IMG/VR virus record: IMGVR_UViG_3300010354_000450
Span: 1-28,572 of that record
Source of the DNA: a virus
DNA: 28,572 nucleotides
Direction: 5' to 3' (one strand)
The position numbers and the translations under genes are program-made. The first letter of the stretch is position 1. Every line of letters starts with the position of its first letter. The notes under the pieces are model-generated. The model ran no database searches. It was not told the origin of the DNA and saw only the letters and a program-made list of their open reading frames with translations. Below, one piece after another: positions 7,350 through 15,434 of the stretch.

Positions 7350-8123
7350 ATGCTTTCTATTACAAAATATCTTCTTGGTTGTAGAGATATAGAAACAATT
7401 ATGACAAGAGAAGATTCTAAAATTCTGTATGTTCGTCTTGAAAATGATAAGTCCGATCCTGAACTTTATATCTTAGAAAATCTTGATAGCGAACCCATTT
7501 CAAAGAGTTTTCTTATCATTGAAGATAATAATTCTTTTGATTTTAACACTTTTGATTTGAATTTTATCGGAGAGTATGAGTTTCGAAATGGAGTCCATAA
7601 GTTTTTTCTCTTTGAACTTTTGAATTTTGAAAGTTCAAATATCACATCTTTTACTTATTTCACAACAAATACAGCTATAGACAAAAATGTCAATTATATT
7701 CATCAAGAAGAATATGACATCAATAAGAAATATGCTCGGCTTCCAAAACCTGATTTCAAAAGAGTTTATACAAAAGAAGAATTAGAAGATATGCATCCGC
7801 AAAAGCAATTACGATTTCTTCTTTTGAATAAATATAATGTTCCACGAAATCTAATCAATAAGATATCAGTTAATAATCAGATTGAGTATATTCTCAAAGA
7901 ACAAGATGGATTTGATACGAATCTCGATGATTTTATTGATATAGAAAGAAAAGCATATACAAGAAAAGTTCCTAAAACTCCAAGAAGAAAGTTTATCAAT
8001 GTTCAACCGCTTTTTAACTTCGATGGTAGTTCATCATCATCTACTACTGAATATAAAATAAAAACTAAACCTACTTTGAATACAACTCAAAATACAACAC
8101 AAAAACCTCTGTTTTCTTTTTAA
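7350..8123 (+). CDS. Hypothetical protein
   Basis: This 257-residue protein has no recognised family. The first 130 residues alternate hydrophobic and charged stretches (KILYVRLENDK, PELYILENLD, FLIIEDNNSF, YEFRNGVHKFFLFELLNF), suggesting a beta-rich domain. A helical central part contains MHPQKQLRFLLLNKYNVPRNLINKISV, reminiscent of a small protein- or nucleic-acid-binding helical bundle. The last 60 residues are low-complexity, rich in Ser, Thr, Lys and Asn (GSSSSSTTE, TTQNTTQKP). I chose ATG 7350 over the in-frame TTG at 7311 because GAGG lies 5 nt before it and TTG 7311 is inside the promoter. It ends at a strong bidirectional terminator shared with the capsid operon. Confidence 0.65.
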   Translation: MLSITKYLLGCRDIETIMTREDSKILYVRLENDKSDPELYILENLDSEPISKSFLIIEDNNSFDFNTFDLNFIGEYEFRNGVHKFFLFELLNFESSNITSFTYFTTNTAIDKNVNYIHQEEYDINKKYARLPKPDFKRVYTKEELEDMHPQKQLRFLLLNKYNVPRNLINKISVNNQIEYILKEQDGFDTNLDDFIDIERKAYTRKVPKTPRRKFINVQPLFNFDGSSSSSTTEYKIKTKPTLNTTQNTTQKPLFSF

Positions 8124-8145
8124 GATCCAACTTCATATGTAATAA

Positions 8146-8169
8146 AAAAGGGGCTATAAAGCCCCTTTT
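8146..8169. terminator. Strong bidirectional terminator after the capsid gene
   Basis: AAAAGGGGCT / AGCCCCTTTT forms a 10-bp stem with a 4-nt loop (8146-8155 with 8160-8169), with A-run and T-run flanks. It lies between the convergent genes 7350-8123 and 8192-9925 and should stop transcripts from both sides. Confidence 0.9.
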
Positions 8170-8191
8170 CTTTTTGTCTAAAATCTTTAGA

Positions 8192-9925
8192 TTAAACCAA
8201 AGACTTTGTTGAACCAGCTGCACCAAGATATACAACGAATGTATAATACATTGTTTGTGGAAGCTGACCTGCTTCAACAAGAGCATAACGGCTCTTAACT
8301 GCAATCTTTGGTGACATTGTACCTTCAGAAATTGTCTGAATTGGCTCTGCCATCAAATAAGGCATGAATTTCAAACCTGGTTCTTCATCAGAACCTTTGC
8401 GACCTACGAGAACTCGTGTATCTGTCCATTCCATATTAGGATCAACATATACTGTCATACCTGCAAGTGTACCGATAGGATACAATGAACCGTTATTTTG
8501 GTTAATTGTATTTGCCATAGGAGCAAATGTGAATTGTGCAACATCTGCAAGTGCAGTAGCAACTTGTGCATTTGTTACAACAAAGTTTGCTGGACCACGG
8601 CGGCCACGTGAAGTAATGATGTTACCTGCTGCAAGAATCTTAGAAACTACGCGGCGTTGTACTGTTGAAAGATTTTCAAACAATGTAGTTGCTGCACCAG
8701 CAAGATCAAAGCCATTTACATCCATTGTAGTAGTTGTTCCGTCTTTCAACAAAAATGCTGAAGAAGTTGTAGCAGATGTAGAGTCAATACGGAAGTTAAG
8801 AGTTTCACCCATAACTTGATAGAACTCATAGTTATTTGACCAACCAAGTGCAAATGCACGGCTCAAAATGTGCTTGTTGATAGATTGTGAAATCTCATTA
8901 ACAAGTGCATTCTCAACCATTGCAACAACATCAATACCATACTGACGATTCAAGTCTTGAATTTGTTCAGTTGTGATAGATGCTGCAACTTGATAAGTTG
9001 TTGCTTCTACGAACTTTGTGTATGCTTTCAAGCCCATAACACGATAGTAGGTTGATTCACCAGTACCACGGCTCATTGGCTCATAGTTAGTTGTTCCTGT
9101 AACTAAATCACCTGACCAGTTATCTGCATCTGTTGCACCTGCACCAGAGAAACCATGAATATGATTTTCAAGTGCATTTACCAATTCTGCATTACCTGTG
9201 CAAGCTGCCTGCAAGTTCAATGCAAGTGAAGGAACAGAAGTATTATTTGTTGTGATAACTGCTGTTGTTGGTGAGAATACATCAGAAATAGTTACTGTAT
9301 CATCTGCTGTAACAGCTGCACCACTTCCATCTACTGTATAAGTTGCAATAACACGGAAGATAGGATAACCAGTAATACGTGATTTACCAACGAATTCCAA
9401 CTTAACTCCATAACCTGCATCCAAGTCTGTACCATCACCTGGTTTATCCAAGCCCCAATAAGTAGTACCAACAACATAAGCAGCATCAGGATTACCTGTA
9501 AGACCTGCATTGATTGTGATAACTTCAGGCTTTGTTGCTGAATTGATTTTACCGCCTGCATATACATAGTCAAGATATGTAAGAACGCCTGCTGGACCTG
9601 ACATAGGAACAACATTAACGATGTCAAAACCTACTGTTTTAGCAGCAACTTGAATTGCCAAAGGAAGAAGTGAAGGAAACTTATCACCTGAACCAGTTGT
9701 ACCTGTATAGAAACCAGATGCACCTGAACCAAGTGTTGATCCTGTTGAAACGCCACCCATACCAGGAGTTCCACCAAGTGTTTGATAAGTTGCGGACTCA
9801 TTCAATGTATGATAGTGACAATATTTAGAAAGCCAGTTTAGCTTTTCTCTGTCCTTGATACCTGTCTGTGATTCAATAATCGGTGACCAGGTTTCATGGA
9901 TTTTTGCTTCATTCAAAATTTGCAT
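8192..9925 (-). CDS. Major capsid protein, T4 gp23-like
   Basis: This 577-residue protein matches T4-type major capsid proteins. The N-terminus reads LNEAKIHETWSPIIESQTGIKDREKLNWLSKYCHYHTLNES, the usual leader of this group. A Gly-rich linker (PGMGGVSTGSTLGSGASG) follows, then LPLAIQVAAKTVGFDIVNVVPMSGPAGVLTYLDYVY and, near the C-terminus, YPIGTLAGMTVYVDPNMEWTDTRVLVGRKG and ISEGTMSPKIAVKSRYALVEAG. T4 gp23 is cut by the prohead protease after an L/I-x-E site. Here TLNES (cut after Glu43) would remove a 43-residue propeptide. It lies just downstream of the protease-scaffold gene, the order seen in T4 genes 21-22-23, and ends at a strong terminator. Codon choice is less AT-biased than its neighbours, as expected for a highly expressed protein. 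No Shine-Dalgarno is visible; the leader is A/T-rich. Confidence 0.93.
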   Translation of the reverse strand: MQILNEAKIHETWSPIIESQTGIKDREKLNWLSKYCHYHTLNESATYQTLGGTPGMGGVSTGSTLGSGASGFYTGTTGSGDKFPSLLPLAIQVAAKTVGFDIVNVVPMSGPAGVLTYLDYVYAGGKINSATKPEVITINAGLTGNPDAAYVVGTTYWGLDKPGDGTDLDAGYGVKLEFVGKSRITGYPIFRVIATYTVDGSGAAVTADDTVTISDVFSPTTAVITTNNTSVPSLALNLQAACTGNAELVNALENHIHGFSGAGATDADNWSGDLVTGTTNYEPMSRGTGESTYYRVMGLKAYTKFVEATTYQVAASITTEQIQDLNRQYGIDVVAMVENALVNEISQSINKHILSRAFALGWSNNYEFYQVMGETLNFRIDSTSATTSSAFLLKDGTTTTMDVNGFDLAGAATTLFENLSTVQRRVVSKILAAGNIITSRGRRGPANFVVTNAQVATALADVAQFTFAPMANTINQNNGSLYPIGTLAGMTVYVDPNMEWTDTRVLVGRKGSDEEPGLKFMPYLMAEPIQTISEGTMSPKIAVKSRYALVEAGQLPQTMYYTFVVYLGAAGSTKSLV

Positions 9926-9952
9926 ATTACAATTTTTTATTTTTTCAATTTT

Positions 9953-11953
9953 TTAGCGATTAAAACGACTCGCTAGTTGATTTGCGATATTATCTACAAA
10001 AGATGTATCATATCCCAAATCATTTGATGCTACACTCATATTAAATACCGACTTTGATTCATTAAGATTGTCTGATTTTTTTGCATTTTCAAGACCCCTT
10101 GTTGACCAAAAATTCTTAATCTGATATGATGTGTCTAAACGATACATTTTGGATTGTGCAACAATACGATTCTTTTCATCTGTATTCAATGATTCCCATA
10201 TTTGAGAATATTCAACAGGCATTTCTCTAATCCACTTCGGTGCAGAAGAGTCATACTTAGAAAGAGCATTGTTCCAAATACGGATGACATCGCTTTCTCC
10301 GAACCAAACACTTTCATTCAATGCCTTTACGACTTTTTGTTTTGCAGTCTCATCAAGTGCAAGGAAATCATTTTGTTTTGATTCACTCAAGATTCCCATA
10401 AACTGATAATTGTTCTTTTTGGTAACATTCTCTACCTTTTGTTTTCTGATAGATTCCAAAATAGAGTCAATCTTTTGGCTTATAGGAGCATTTTCATTAT
10501 ATGATGATAAAATAGATGTTTCTTCATTCAAAGATTCATTTACATGACTATTAGGTGAAGATGTATCACCTACATTTTCAGCAACATATTCAGTATAACG
10601 AATCGTGTTGTCCAAATGCTCAGACAAATAATCATTGTGCTGAATGCTTTGGTCAAGTGTTTCTGCCAAATAGTTTGTATACTTCTGTGTGTTATTCACA
10701 TTTTCAGCAATATAGTCTGCATATTGCAATCCTGTGTCTAACTTTTCAGCAATATAGTTTGAATAACATATATTCTTGTCAAGATTTTCGGCAAGATAAT
10801 CTGCATATACTTGTGTCTTATTGACATTTTCTGCCAAATAGTTAGAATACTGAATACCTTTATCAAGATTTTCTGCAACATATTCAGAATATCTGATTGC
10901 TTCATTGATTTTCTTTGCTTGATTCTCAACTTCTTCGCCAACATGTTCAGTATATTGAATACTCTTATCCAAACCTTCTGCAAGATAGTTTGTATAGTGT
11001 TGTGTTTTGTGAACATGTTCAGCGATATGTTCTGAATAGTTAATTGAATTATTCAAATTTTCAGCAACATAACTTGTATAGTCACGAACACTTTGAGTGT
11101 TTTCTGCCAAATAATTTGAGTATTCAATAACTTGATCAAGTTTCTCTGCCAAATAATTTACATATTTAGCCATACGCTCAAATTCATTGATGAAAGTTGT
11201 CGAACCGCTCGTAGAAGAGTTTTCTGACCTCATTTCATCAAGACGCTTTGAAAAACGCTCAAACTCTTTGCGAATTTCCTTTGAGTAGTCATTTAAGACT
11301 TCCTCCGTCACATATTGGTCCATTTTAGAGGGTTGATTTTTAATTTGCGGGTCGAGAACTTCTATTGCATCTTCTACACTCGCATACTTTGAACTCATAT
11401 CATAAATATTAACTGATTCATTTGTACCGAAGCCCAATGACTCATTCAATCTCGTTAATTGTGCATTTGCAAAACCTGGATCAGCAACCAAATCGTAAGT
11501 AAAAATTCTTTTGATTTTAACTGACTTATCTGATTCTACAACACCAGCAGCTCTTGAAGAAATGGAAAGTTGAACTCCATCATCAATCAATGCTCTTGCA
11601 TCTTTACCTGCTCTTGTTGATAAAAGACGAACTTTTCCAACAACTTGACGTGTATTCTGATCATATTCAAGATTTTCAATAAGGTGAGATGCTTGTGATA
11701 AGCGAACTTCAAAATCTTGAGGATGGTCTAGTTGTCCAGTAAGATTACCCAACTTGATTTTTTCATGTAGATAATCCAAATGAGGCAAATACTCACGCTC
11801 TTCATAAATACGGCGATTATTGTTTTCTACTCCAAATTGGCAGAAAACACCCTCCAAGATATAACGATCATTGTTTTTATCTTTAACTTGGAGTTTATGA
11901 TTACTGTTTTCAACAATAAGGACAACTTTTTGTCCATCAAGTGTCATATCCAT
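9953..11953 (-). CDS. Prohead protease fused to repeat scaffold (gp21-gp22 type)
   Basis: Residue numbers below count from the GTG at 11965. I prefer ATG 11953 as start because AGGTGA lies 8 nt upstream of it. Residues about 12-175 are a T4 gp21-type prohead protease: GNLTGQLDHP (His81) and VQLSISSRAAG (Ser136/137) are the likely catalytic His and Ser, followed by YDLVADPGFANAQL. Residues 185-265 are charged and helical. Residues 268-470 hold 14 tandem 14-residue units of the form Y-[ST]-x-Y-[LVI]-A-E. The last 200 residues are Ser/Asn/Glu-rich with LNES motifs. In T4 protease and scaffold are separate genes (21 and 22); here they appear to be one polypeptide. It would fill the prohead, then cut itself, the scaffold and the capsid protein. 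It is transcribed just ahead of the capsid gene. Confidence 0.85.
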   Translation of the reverse strand: MDMTLDGQKVVLIVENSNHKLQVKDKNNDRYILEGVFCQFGVENNNRRIYEEREYLPHLDYLHEKIKLGNLTGQLDHPQDFEVRLSQASHLIENLEYDQNTRQVVGKVRLLSTRAGKDARALIDDGVQLSISSRAAGVVESDKSVKIKRIFTYDLVADPGFANAQLTRLNESLGFGTNESVNIYDMSSKYASVEDAIEVLDPQIKNQPSKMDQYVTEEVLNDYSKEIRKEFERFSKRLDEMRSENSSTSGSTTFINEFERMAKYVNYLAEKLDQVIEYSNYLAENTQSVRDYTSYVAENLNNSINYSEHIAEHVHKTQHYTNYLAEGLDKSIQYTEHVGEEVENQAKKINEAIRYSEYVAENLDKGIQYSNYLAENVNKTQVYADYLAENLDKNICYSNYIAEKLDTGLQYADYIAENVNNTQKYTNYLAETLDQSIQHNDYLSEHLDNTIRYTEYVAENVGDTSSPNSHVNESLNEETSILSSYNENAPISQKIDSILESIRKQKVENVTKKNNYQFMGILSESKQNDFLALDETAKQKVVKALNESVWFGESDVIRIWNNALSKYDSSAPKWIREMPVEYSQIWESLNTDEKNRIVAQSKMYRLDTSYQIKNFWSTRGLENAKKSDNLNESKSVFNMSVASNDLGYDTSFVDNIANQLASRFNR
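10556..11164 (-). repeat. Fourteen tandem 42-bp (14-residue) repeats in scaffold
   Basis: The unit starts (Tyr, or His in one) fall at residues 268, 282, 296, 310, 324, 338, 359, 373, 387, 401, 415, 429, 443 and 457. Spacing is exactly 14 except for one 21-residue unit, which is three heptads, so the heptad phase is kept. Twelve units contain [LVI]AE; unit 6 has VGE and unit 13 has LSE. DNA copies are diverged, so this is an old, selected repeat. Confidence 0.9.
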
Positions 11954-12037
11954 ATTATGACTCACCTATAATTTTACACCCTTGAAAAGGGAAAAGAGGT
12001 AAATGCGGTAATTTCCCTCTATTTTTATCTATATATG
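11954..12037 (-). promoter_or_regulatory. Leader and putative promoter of the capsid operon
   Basis: The minus strand carries TCATATATAGATAA (CATATATAG at 12037-12029), a one-base variant of AGATATATAG. It is followed by a leader with inverted repeats: GGGAAA (12017-12012 on the minus strand) can pair with TTTCCC (11994-11989), and CCCTT/AAGGG (11979-11991) forms a small hairpin. The leader ends with AGGTGA before ATG 11953. The 12040-12127 remainder of this gap is T-rich and shows nothing else clear. Confidence 0.4.
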
Positions 12038-12127
12038 ATAACAATTATTCATTTTTTGCAAAAAAATAGCGTTTTGGAAGGTTTTGGGTAAAAAATTGCA
12101 TATTTTTTTACGCATTTTTTTCATTTT

Positions 12128-13009
12128 CTATGCATTTTTATCAATTTTACCCAAAAAAAGTTCGGATTCCCTTTGTCTTCTTCTCCTTAATCCCTTTTCA
12201 TATTTCGTTCCCAATCTGATTTTTTCAGTTTTCAAAGTTTCAGCAGCTTCATTATATTTCTTCTCATTAATCAAACTTGCAGTATTTGATTTACGGAAAC
12301 CCGATGCACCACAATTATATGCAAATGAAACTAATGCTGCATACATATCAAGAGTAAGAGGAACATTGATTGCCTCTTTTACTGCTTTCTCAAAACGACT
12401 TTTATCTGCTATAAAGAGTTCTTCTATCTTTTCATCGCTAATCTGTTCTCCAAATTCAAACTGACTTTTAAGCATATGTCCATATCCAATAGCCCAATGG
12501 CTAACATCCCAAAATGGTTTATTTCTTGGTCTTCCCTCAATTTTCTTTAGCATTTTTACATTTTCATCAGTTAAATACCACTTGTCTTTTGGAAGAAATA
12601 CTCCACCCATCTGTTGAGGTGTTTCTTTTTTTTCAATCTCTCTTACCCACTTATCAACAACAGATATTTTTATATGAGGATAGATTGCTTCAATATCTTT
12701 GGCTAATTGATTTAATTTCTGAACATCCTCTTTTCTTTTGACAATACTTTCAGATATTTCTATAAATGTTATTGCTTGTATAGACTGAACACCTCTAATA
12801 GTTTTCAATTCAGTTACACTTAATGTCAATCTAACTTCATTTTCTGAATTTAGAATATGACTACCATCTTTTATTTTACCATTGACTATTGCCTCAATTA
12901 GCATAATAGGAAAACCATTAATAAGTATTTCTTCAAGCAAACCTAATGGTAAGAAAAGGCGAATTGTCTGCTCTATTCCTGATTCACTTTCTAAAGTTAA
13001 ATATCTCAT
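12128..13009 (-). CDS. GH24 lysozyme (T4 lysozyme-like) with extra N-terminal domain
   Basis: This 293-residue protein has a C-terminal GH24 lysozyme domain at about 148-289 that would cleave the peptidoglycan glycan backbone. Visible motifs are IEGR (catalytic Glu158), FWDVSHWAIGYGH (Asp168, His178), VPLTLDMYAALVSFAYNCG and the closing GLRRRRQRESELFL. The Thr of the usual TIG(Y/I)GH is Ala173 here, so one of the classic E-D-T active-site residues is replaced. The first 145 residues are beta-rich and unrecognised (TIRLFLPLGLLEEILINGFP, VRLTLSVTELKTIRG). T4 gp5, the tail-spike lysozyme, also has a domain before its lysozyme, so this could be a tail lysozyme instead of the lysis endolysin. There is no signal peptide. 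The gene has its own promoter-like motif just upstream. Confidence 0.85.
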   Translation of the reverse strand: MRYLTLESESGIEQTIRLFLPLGLLEEILINGFPIMLIEAIVNGKIKDGSHILNSENEVRLTLSVTELKTIRGVQSIQAITFIEISESIVKRKEDVQKLNQLAKDIEAIYPHIKISVVDKWVREIEKKETPQQMGGVFLPKDKWYLTDENVKMLKKIEGRPRNKPFWDVSHWAIGYGHMLKSQFEFGEQISDEKIEELFIADKSRFEKAVKEAINVPLTLDMYAALVSFAYNCGASGFRKSNTASLINEKKYNEAAETLKTEKIRLGTKYEKGLRRRRQRESELFLGKIDKNA

Positions 13010-13035
13010 AGAATTATTGTTTTGAATGTATGCCT

Positions 13036-13045
13036 CTATATATCT
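13036..13045 (-). promoter_or_regulatory. Putative phage promoter (AGATATATAG motif)
   Basis: AAGATATATAGAGG on the minus strand lies 27 nt upstream of the lysozyme start and 29 nt after the terminator of the preceding gene, the expected place for a new transcription unit. Confidence 0.55.
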
Positions 13046-13073
13046 TAAAAATTCAATAGATACTACATATTTA

Positions 13074-13103
13074 CAAAAAAACCCCCAGAAAATTCTGAGG
13101 GTT
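13074..13103 (-). terminator. Rho-independent terminator after the long minus operon
   Basis: Read on the minus strand, AACCCTCAGAA pairs with TTCTGGGGGTT with one mismatch, followed by a T-run. It ends the transcript of the small membrane protein gene (13132-13428) and probably the 21 kb to 13 kb operon. Confidence 0.85.
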
Positions 13104-13131
13104 ATTATCCATTTTTGAAAGAATGAGAAAA

Positions 13132-13428
13132 CTATGAATATAATTTCTCATCTTTCTCCTTAAAACATGATGAATTAAGTCTGTTTGCAAATTTATCAAA
13201 TCGTTGATCAATTTTTTCACAAACTCTTCTAGTGATTTGAGAATTCAAATCCTCGACACTTTTTAAGTGTGTTTCTTTAATACGAGCAATATCGACATGC
13301 AAAGATTCAAACATTGAATTTGTGCGTTTGCTCATTCTTTGAACCTTAACAAAAGTAAATACGACAACGCTTATTAGAAATAGCATTATCACACTCACAA
13401 TTCCTAAAGCAAAAGATTGTAAATCCAT
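13132..13428 (-). CDS. Small single-pass membrane protein with coiled coil
   Basis: This 98-residue protein has one membrane helix at about 8-29 (LGIVSVIMLFLISVVVFTFV) and a charged helical domain after it, with coiled-coil character (DIARIKETHLKSVEDLNSQI). It starts at an ATG 8 nt after a clear AAAGGAG Shine-Dalgarno. The shape, an N-terminal anchor plus a helical domain of about 70 residues, fits an inner-membrane spanin, but many phage membrane proteins look like this. The basic segment after the helix (KVQRMSKR) would favour a cytoplasmic C-terminus, which argues against a spanin. It is near the lysozyme gene but separated from it by a terminator. Function unresolved. Confidence 0.65.
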   Translation of the reverse strand: MDLQSFALGIVSVIMLFLISVVVFTFVKVQRMSKRTNSMFESLHVDIARIKETHLKSVEDLNSQITRRVCEKIDQRFDKFANRLNSSCFKEKDEKLYS

Positions 13429-13492
13429 AGTGGACTCCTTTAATTTATGAATGTTTTGATTTTAGAGTCTTTACTGACTTGTAGCTACATTT

Positions 13493-13523
13493 GCAATATA
13501 AAACTTTGCTTTTTAATTACAAA
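13493..13523 (-). promoter_or_regulatory. Possible Bacteroidota-type promoter, one mismatch
   Basis: On the minus strand TTTG (13523-13520), 19 nt and TATATTGC (13500-13493) resemble the -33/-7 pair, though the last two bases of the -7 box are off. It could give the membrane protein gene at 13428 extra expression with a leader of about 60 nt. Confidence 0.35.
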
Positions 13524-14242
13524 ATTTCTGTTGAATATAACAGATGCTTATCCCACTCTTCTTTAATTCTACAAGGATAGAGATAATTATGTCCCCACTT
13601 TTTTTCTATGTTGATTGAACTCAATCTTTTTTCGTAGAGTTTTCTTCTGTTTTCAAGACGCTTCAAACCACCTATGTTTTTGTAATGAAGCAATTTAAGA
13701 CTTGGGAATTTATCATATACAATTACACCTGCTGGATAACAGGCATGACATCCATGCTTAAAGCCAATATCATCTATTAATTTAGGATCAAAGATTGGTG
13801 TTTTATCATACCAAGTATCTCTTATTCCTTTTGTAATTTCTTCCCATATATTTGCTTTTGGACTCGGTAGAGTTTCTGAACACATTGAAAACCCTTCCGT
13901 TTGAGGAATACTTATCCCCTTTCTTTTACACGAAAGTAAAAATGTTTCTAAATCTTTGTGATAAACAAATTCGTCTAAATCAAGAACACATACCCAATCA
14001 TAATCTCGAAAATCTTTCCAAGCACTATTCTTTATTTGTAAATATACATCATCTCGTATTTGACCTTCAGTTGCATATACCCTTCTTTCTACCAAGGCAT
14101 GTGCATCACATATTTCAGCAGTTCTATCATCCGATTCATTATCATAGACAATAATCTTTTCGCAAAACTTTTCATAATGATTCAAAAATATTGGTAATAG
14201 TTCTTCTTCGTTCCATGCAATCGTAATGCATACCATTCTCAT
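13517..14242 (-). CDS. Glycosyltransferase, GT2-type (PF13704/GT92-like)
   Basis: This 241-residue protein begins MRMVCITIAWNEEELLPIFLNHYEKF and carries DNESDDRT (NESDD 35-39) and VCVLDLDEFVYH (DLDEF 88-92). The late KLLHYKNIGGLKRLENRR is also typical of the family of short glycosyltransferases acting on surface glycans. It is cytoplasmic, with no membrane segment. Its ATG overlaps the TGA of the preceding gene (ATGA), so it is translationally coupled within a run of glycosyltransferases. The acceptor is unknown. Confidence 0.82.
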   Translation of the reverse strand: MRMVCITIAWNEEELLPIFLNHYEKFCEKIIVYDNESDDRTAEICDAHALVERRVYATEGQIRDDVYLQIKNSAWKDFRDYDWVCVLDLDEFVYHKDLETFLLSCKRKGISIPQTEGFSMCSETLPSPKANIWEEITKGIRDTWYDKTPIFDPKLIDDIGFKHGCHACYPAGVIVYDKFPSLKLLHYKNIGGLKRLENRRKLYEKRLSSINIEKKWGHNYLYPCRIKEEWDKHLLYSTEIL

Positions 14243-14736
14243 AAGTTTTTTCCTGTATGCTTAAATATTGTGTAACGAACATATTCTTTTGCATCTCTTT
14301 CATCTCTTACTAAATTTTCCCAAGTCTCCTTGAAATAAAAGGGAATAGGATAGATTCCTATATTAATCCATAAACCTATACACATATTATCTTCTTCTTC
14401 ATCCTGAACACAATCACCGACAGAATAATCTGCTTCCATTTTAGTTAAAACATCAAAAATTAATTCCATAGAACGAGCAATTTGTTCGAAGTTTGCCTCT
14501 TCTTCATCACCATAAAATTGTATGGTTTTAAGTATTCTATGAGCATAATCATCAGGATTAACACCATCTTCAATTATAGCAAGCTCTGCCGTTTTCAAAT
14601 CTATTTCAAATTCTTCAAGTCCTTCAAGAATAACAACAAGAGTTTTATTTCCATCTTCATCTACACTTTTTTCAAAATGACCTTCACCCCAAATATTCCG
14701 TATGCTTTCAATAATATAATCTGATACATCAATCAT
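14239..14736 (-). CDS. Acidic hypothetical protein inside the glycosyltransferase cluster
   Basis: This 165-residue acidic protein starts MIDVSDYIIESIRNIWGEGHF and contains LVVILEGLEEFEIDLKTAELAII and a Glu/Asp-rich loop (VQDEEEDNMCIG). Start 14736 is preferred over the in-frame ATG at 14748 because GGAG lies 6 nt before it and its ATG overlaps the TGA of the upstream gene. No domain is recognised. The tight coupling on both sides suggests it works with the flanking glycosyltransferases, or with expression of one of them. Confidence 0.7.
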   Translation of the reverse strand: MIDVSDYIIESIRNIWGEGHFEKSVDEDGNKTLVVILEGLEEFEIDLKTAELAIIEDGVNPDDYAHRILKTIQFYGDEEEANFEQIARSMELIFDVLTKMEADYSVGDCVQDEEEDNMCIGLWINIGIYPIPFYFKETWENLVRDERDAKEYVRYTIFKHTGKNL

Positions 14737-15434
14737 TGTAATCTCCATTGTAATGTTTCAAGCACTTGATTTCGATTGGCTACATCATTTGATATATGAT
14801 ATACCCACTCCGTTTGTCTTTGTAAATCTGAAGGATACATATAATTCCAACACTCTTCTGCGTATTCAAAAAAAGGATTATCTAAATTAGGAGAAATACA
14901 TCGAGCAGCATAATTAAATAATGCTTGTTCATAAATCGGATTGAATCTATCGTAATTTAATTCAGGTAAAATTGTTCTAACTATATGACATAATCTACGC
15001 AAAGTTGAGACTTCAGACAAAATAAAACCCGTATTGAAATACACATCAGGTCTATGTATCTCTTGAAGCATCTGTTGTTGCTGATTTATTCTCAATAAAT
15101 TATAGGTATGTTGGTTTAATGTATTTTGATAATTCCCTATCCTTTCATTGCCATTTTTTACAGCTCTTATTTTTTCTGGTATGATTAGAGTAAATGGCGT
15201 TGGTGCATCAGAACGTATAATGCAATCAGCATCAAAAAAAACAACTTGGTCATAACCAGTTGCTATGAAATCTAAATATGCTTTGTTAAAAGTGAAACCA
15301 AAAGCATCACCAAAAAAAAGATCTGAAGAAACAACAAAATCAGCACCCCATCGTGATGCTGCAGATTTCATTGACTCTTCTGAGTTTTCTGTTTGGAAAT
15401 TATTGATGTCTATTGTAATCAAAGCTCTTTTCAT
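14733..15434 (-). CDS. Glycosyltransferase, GT8-like (paralogue A)
   Basis: This 233-residue protein has FNKAYLDFIATGYDQVVFFDADCIIRSD, with the DAD metal-binding motif at about 68-70 followed by DAPTPF. It also has DVYFNTGFILS, IYEQALFNYAARC and a late WVYHISNDV. These are the core features of GT8-type (glycogenin or LPS galactosyltransferase-like) retaining enzymes. It is a paralogue of the next gene upstream (15434-16159): both share FFD-x-D, SDAP/IDAPSPF, YEQALFNY and a His near the end, at nearly equal length. I use ATG 15434 because GGAG precedes it and it overlaps the upstream TAA (TAATG). The acceptor is unknown. Confidence 0.8.
   Translation of the reverse strand: MKRALITIDINNFQTENSEESMKSAASRWGADFVVSSDLFFGDAFGFTFNKAYLDFIATGYDQVVFFDADCIIRSDAPTPFTLIIPEKIRAVKNGNERIGNYQNTLNQHTYNLLRINQQQQMLQEIHRPDVYFNTGFILSEVSTLRRLCHIVRTILPELNYDRFNPIYEQALFNYAARCISPNLDNPFFEYAEECWNYMYPSDLQRQTEWVYHISNDVANRNQVLETLQWRLQ

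Noticed and set aside
8364-8819. 151-codon plus-strand frame opposite the capsid gene
   Set aside because: It is antisense to a well-supported capsid protein and has no family features.
10555-11035. Open frames opposite or out of frame with the scaffold repeats
   Set aside because: They mirror the 42-bp repeat and have no start context. The sense frame carries the protease and repeat pattern.
10556-11164. CRISPR array suggested by regularly spaced repeats
   Set aside because: The repeats are contiguous, coding and diverged, with no unique spacers. The same applies to the collagen and ankyrin tracts.
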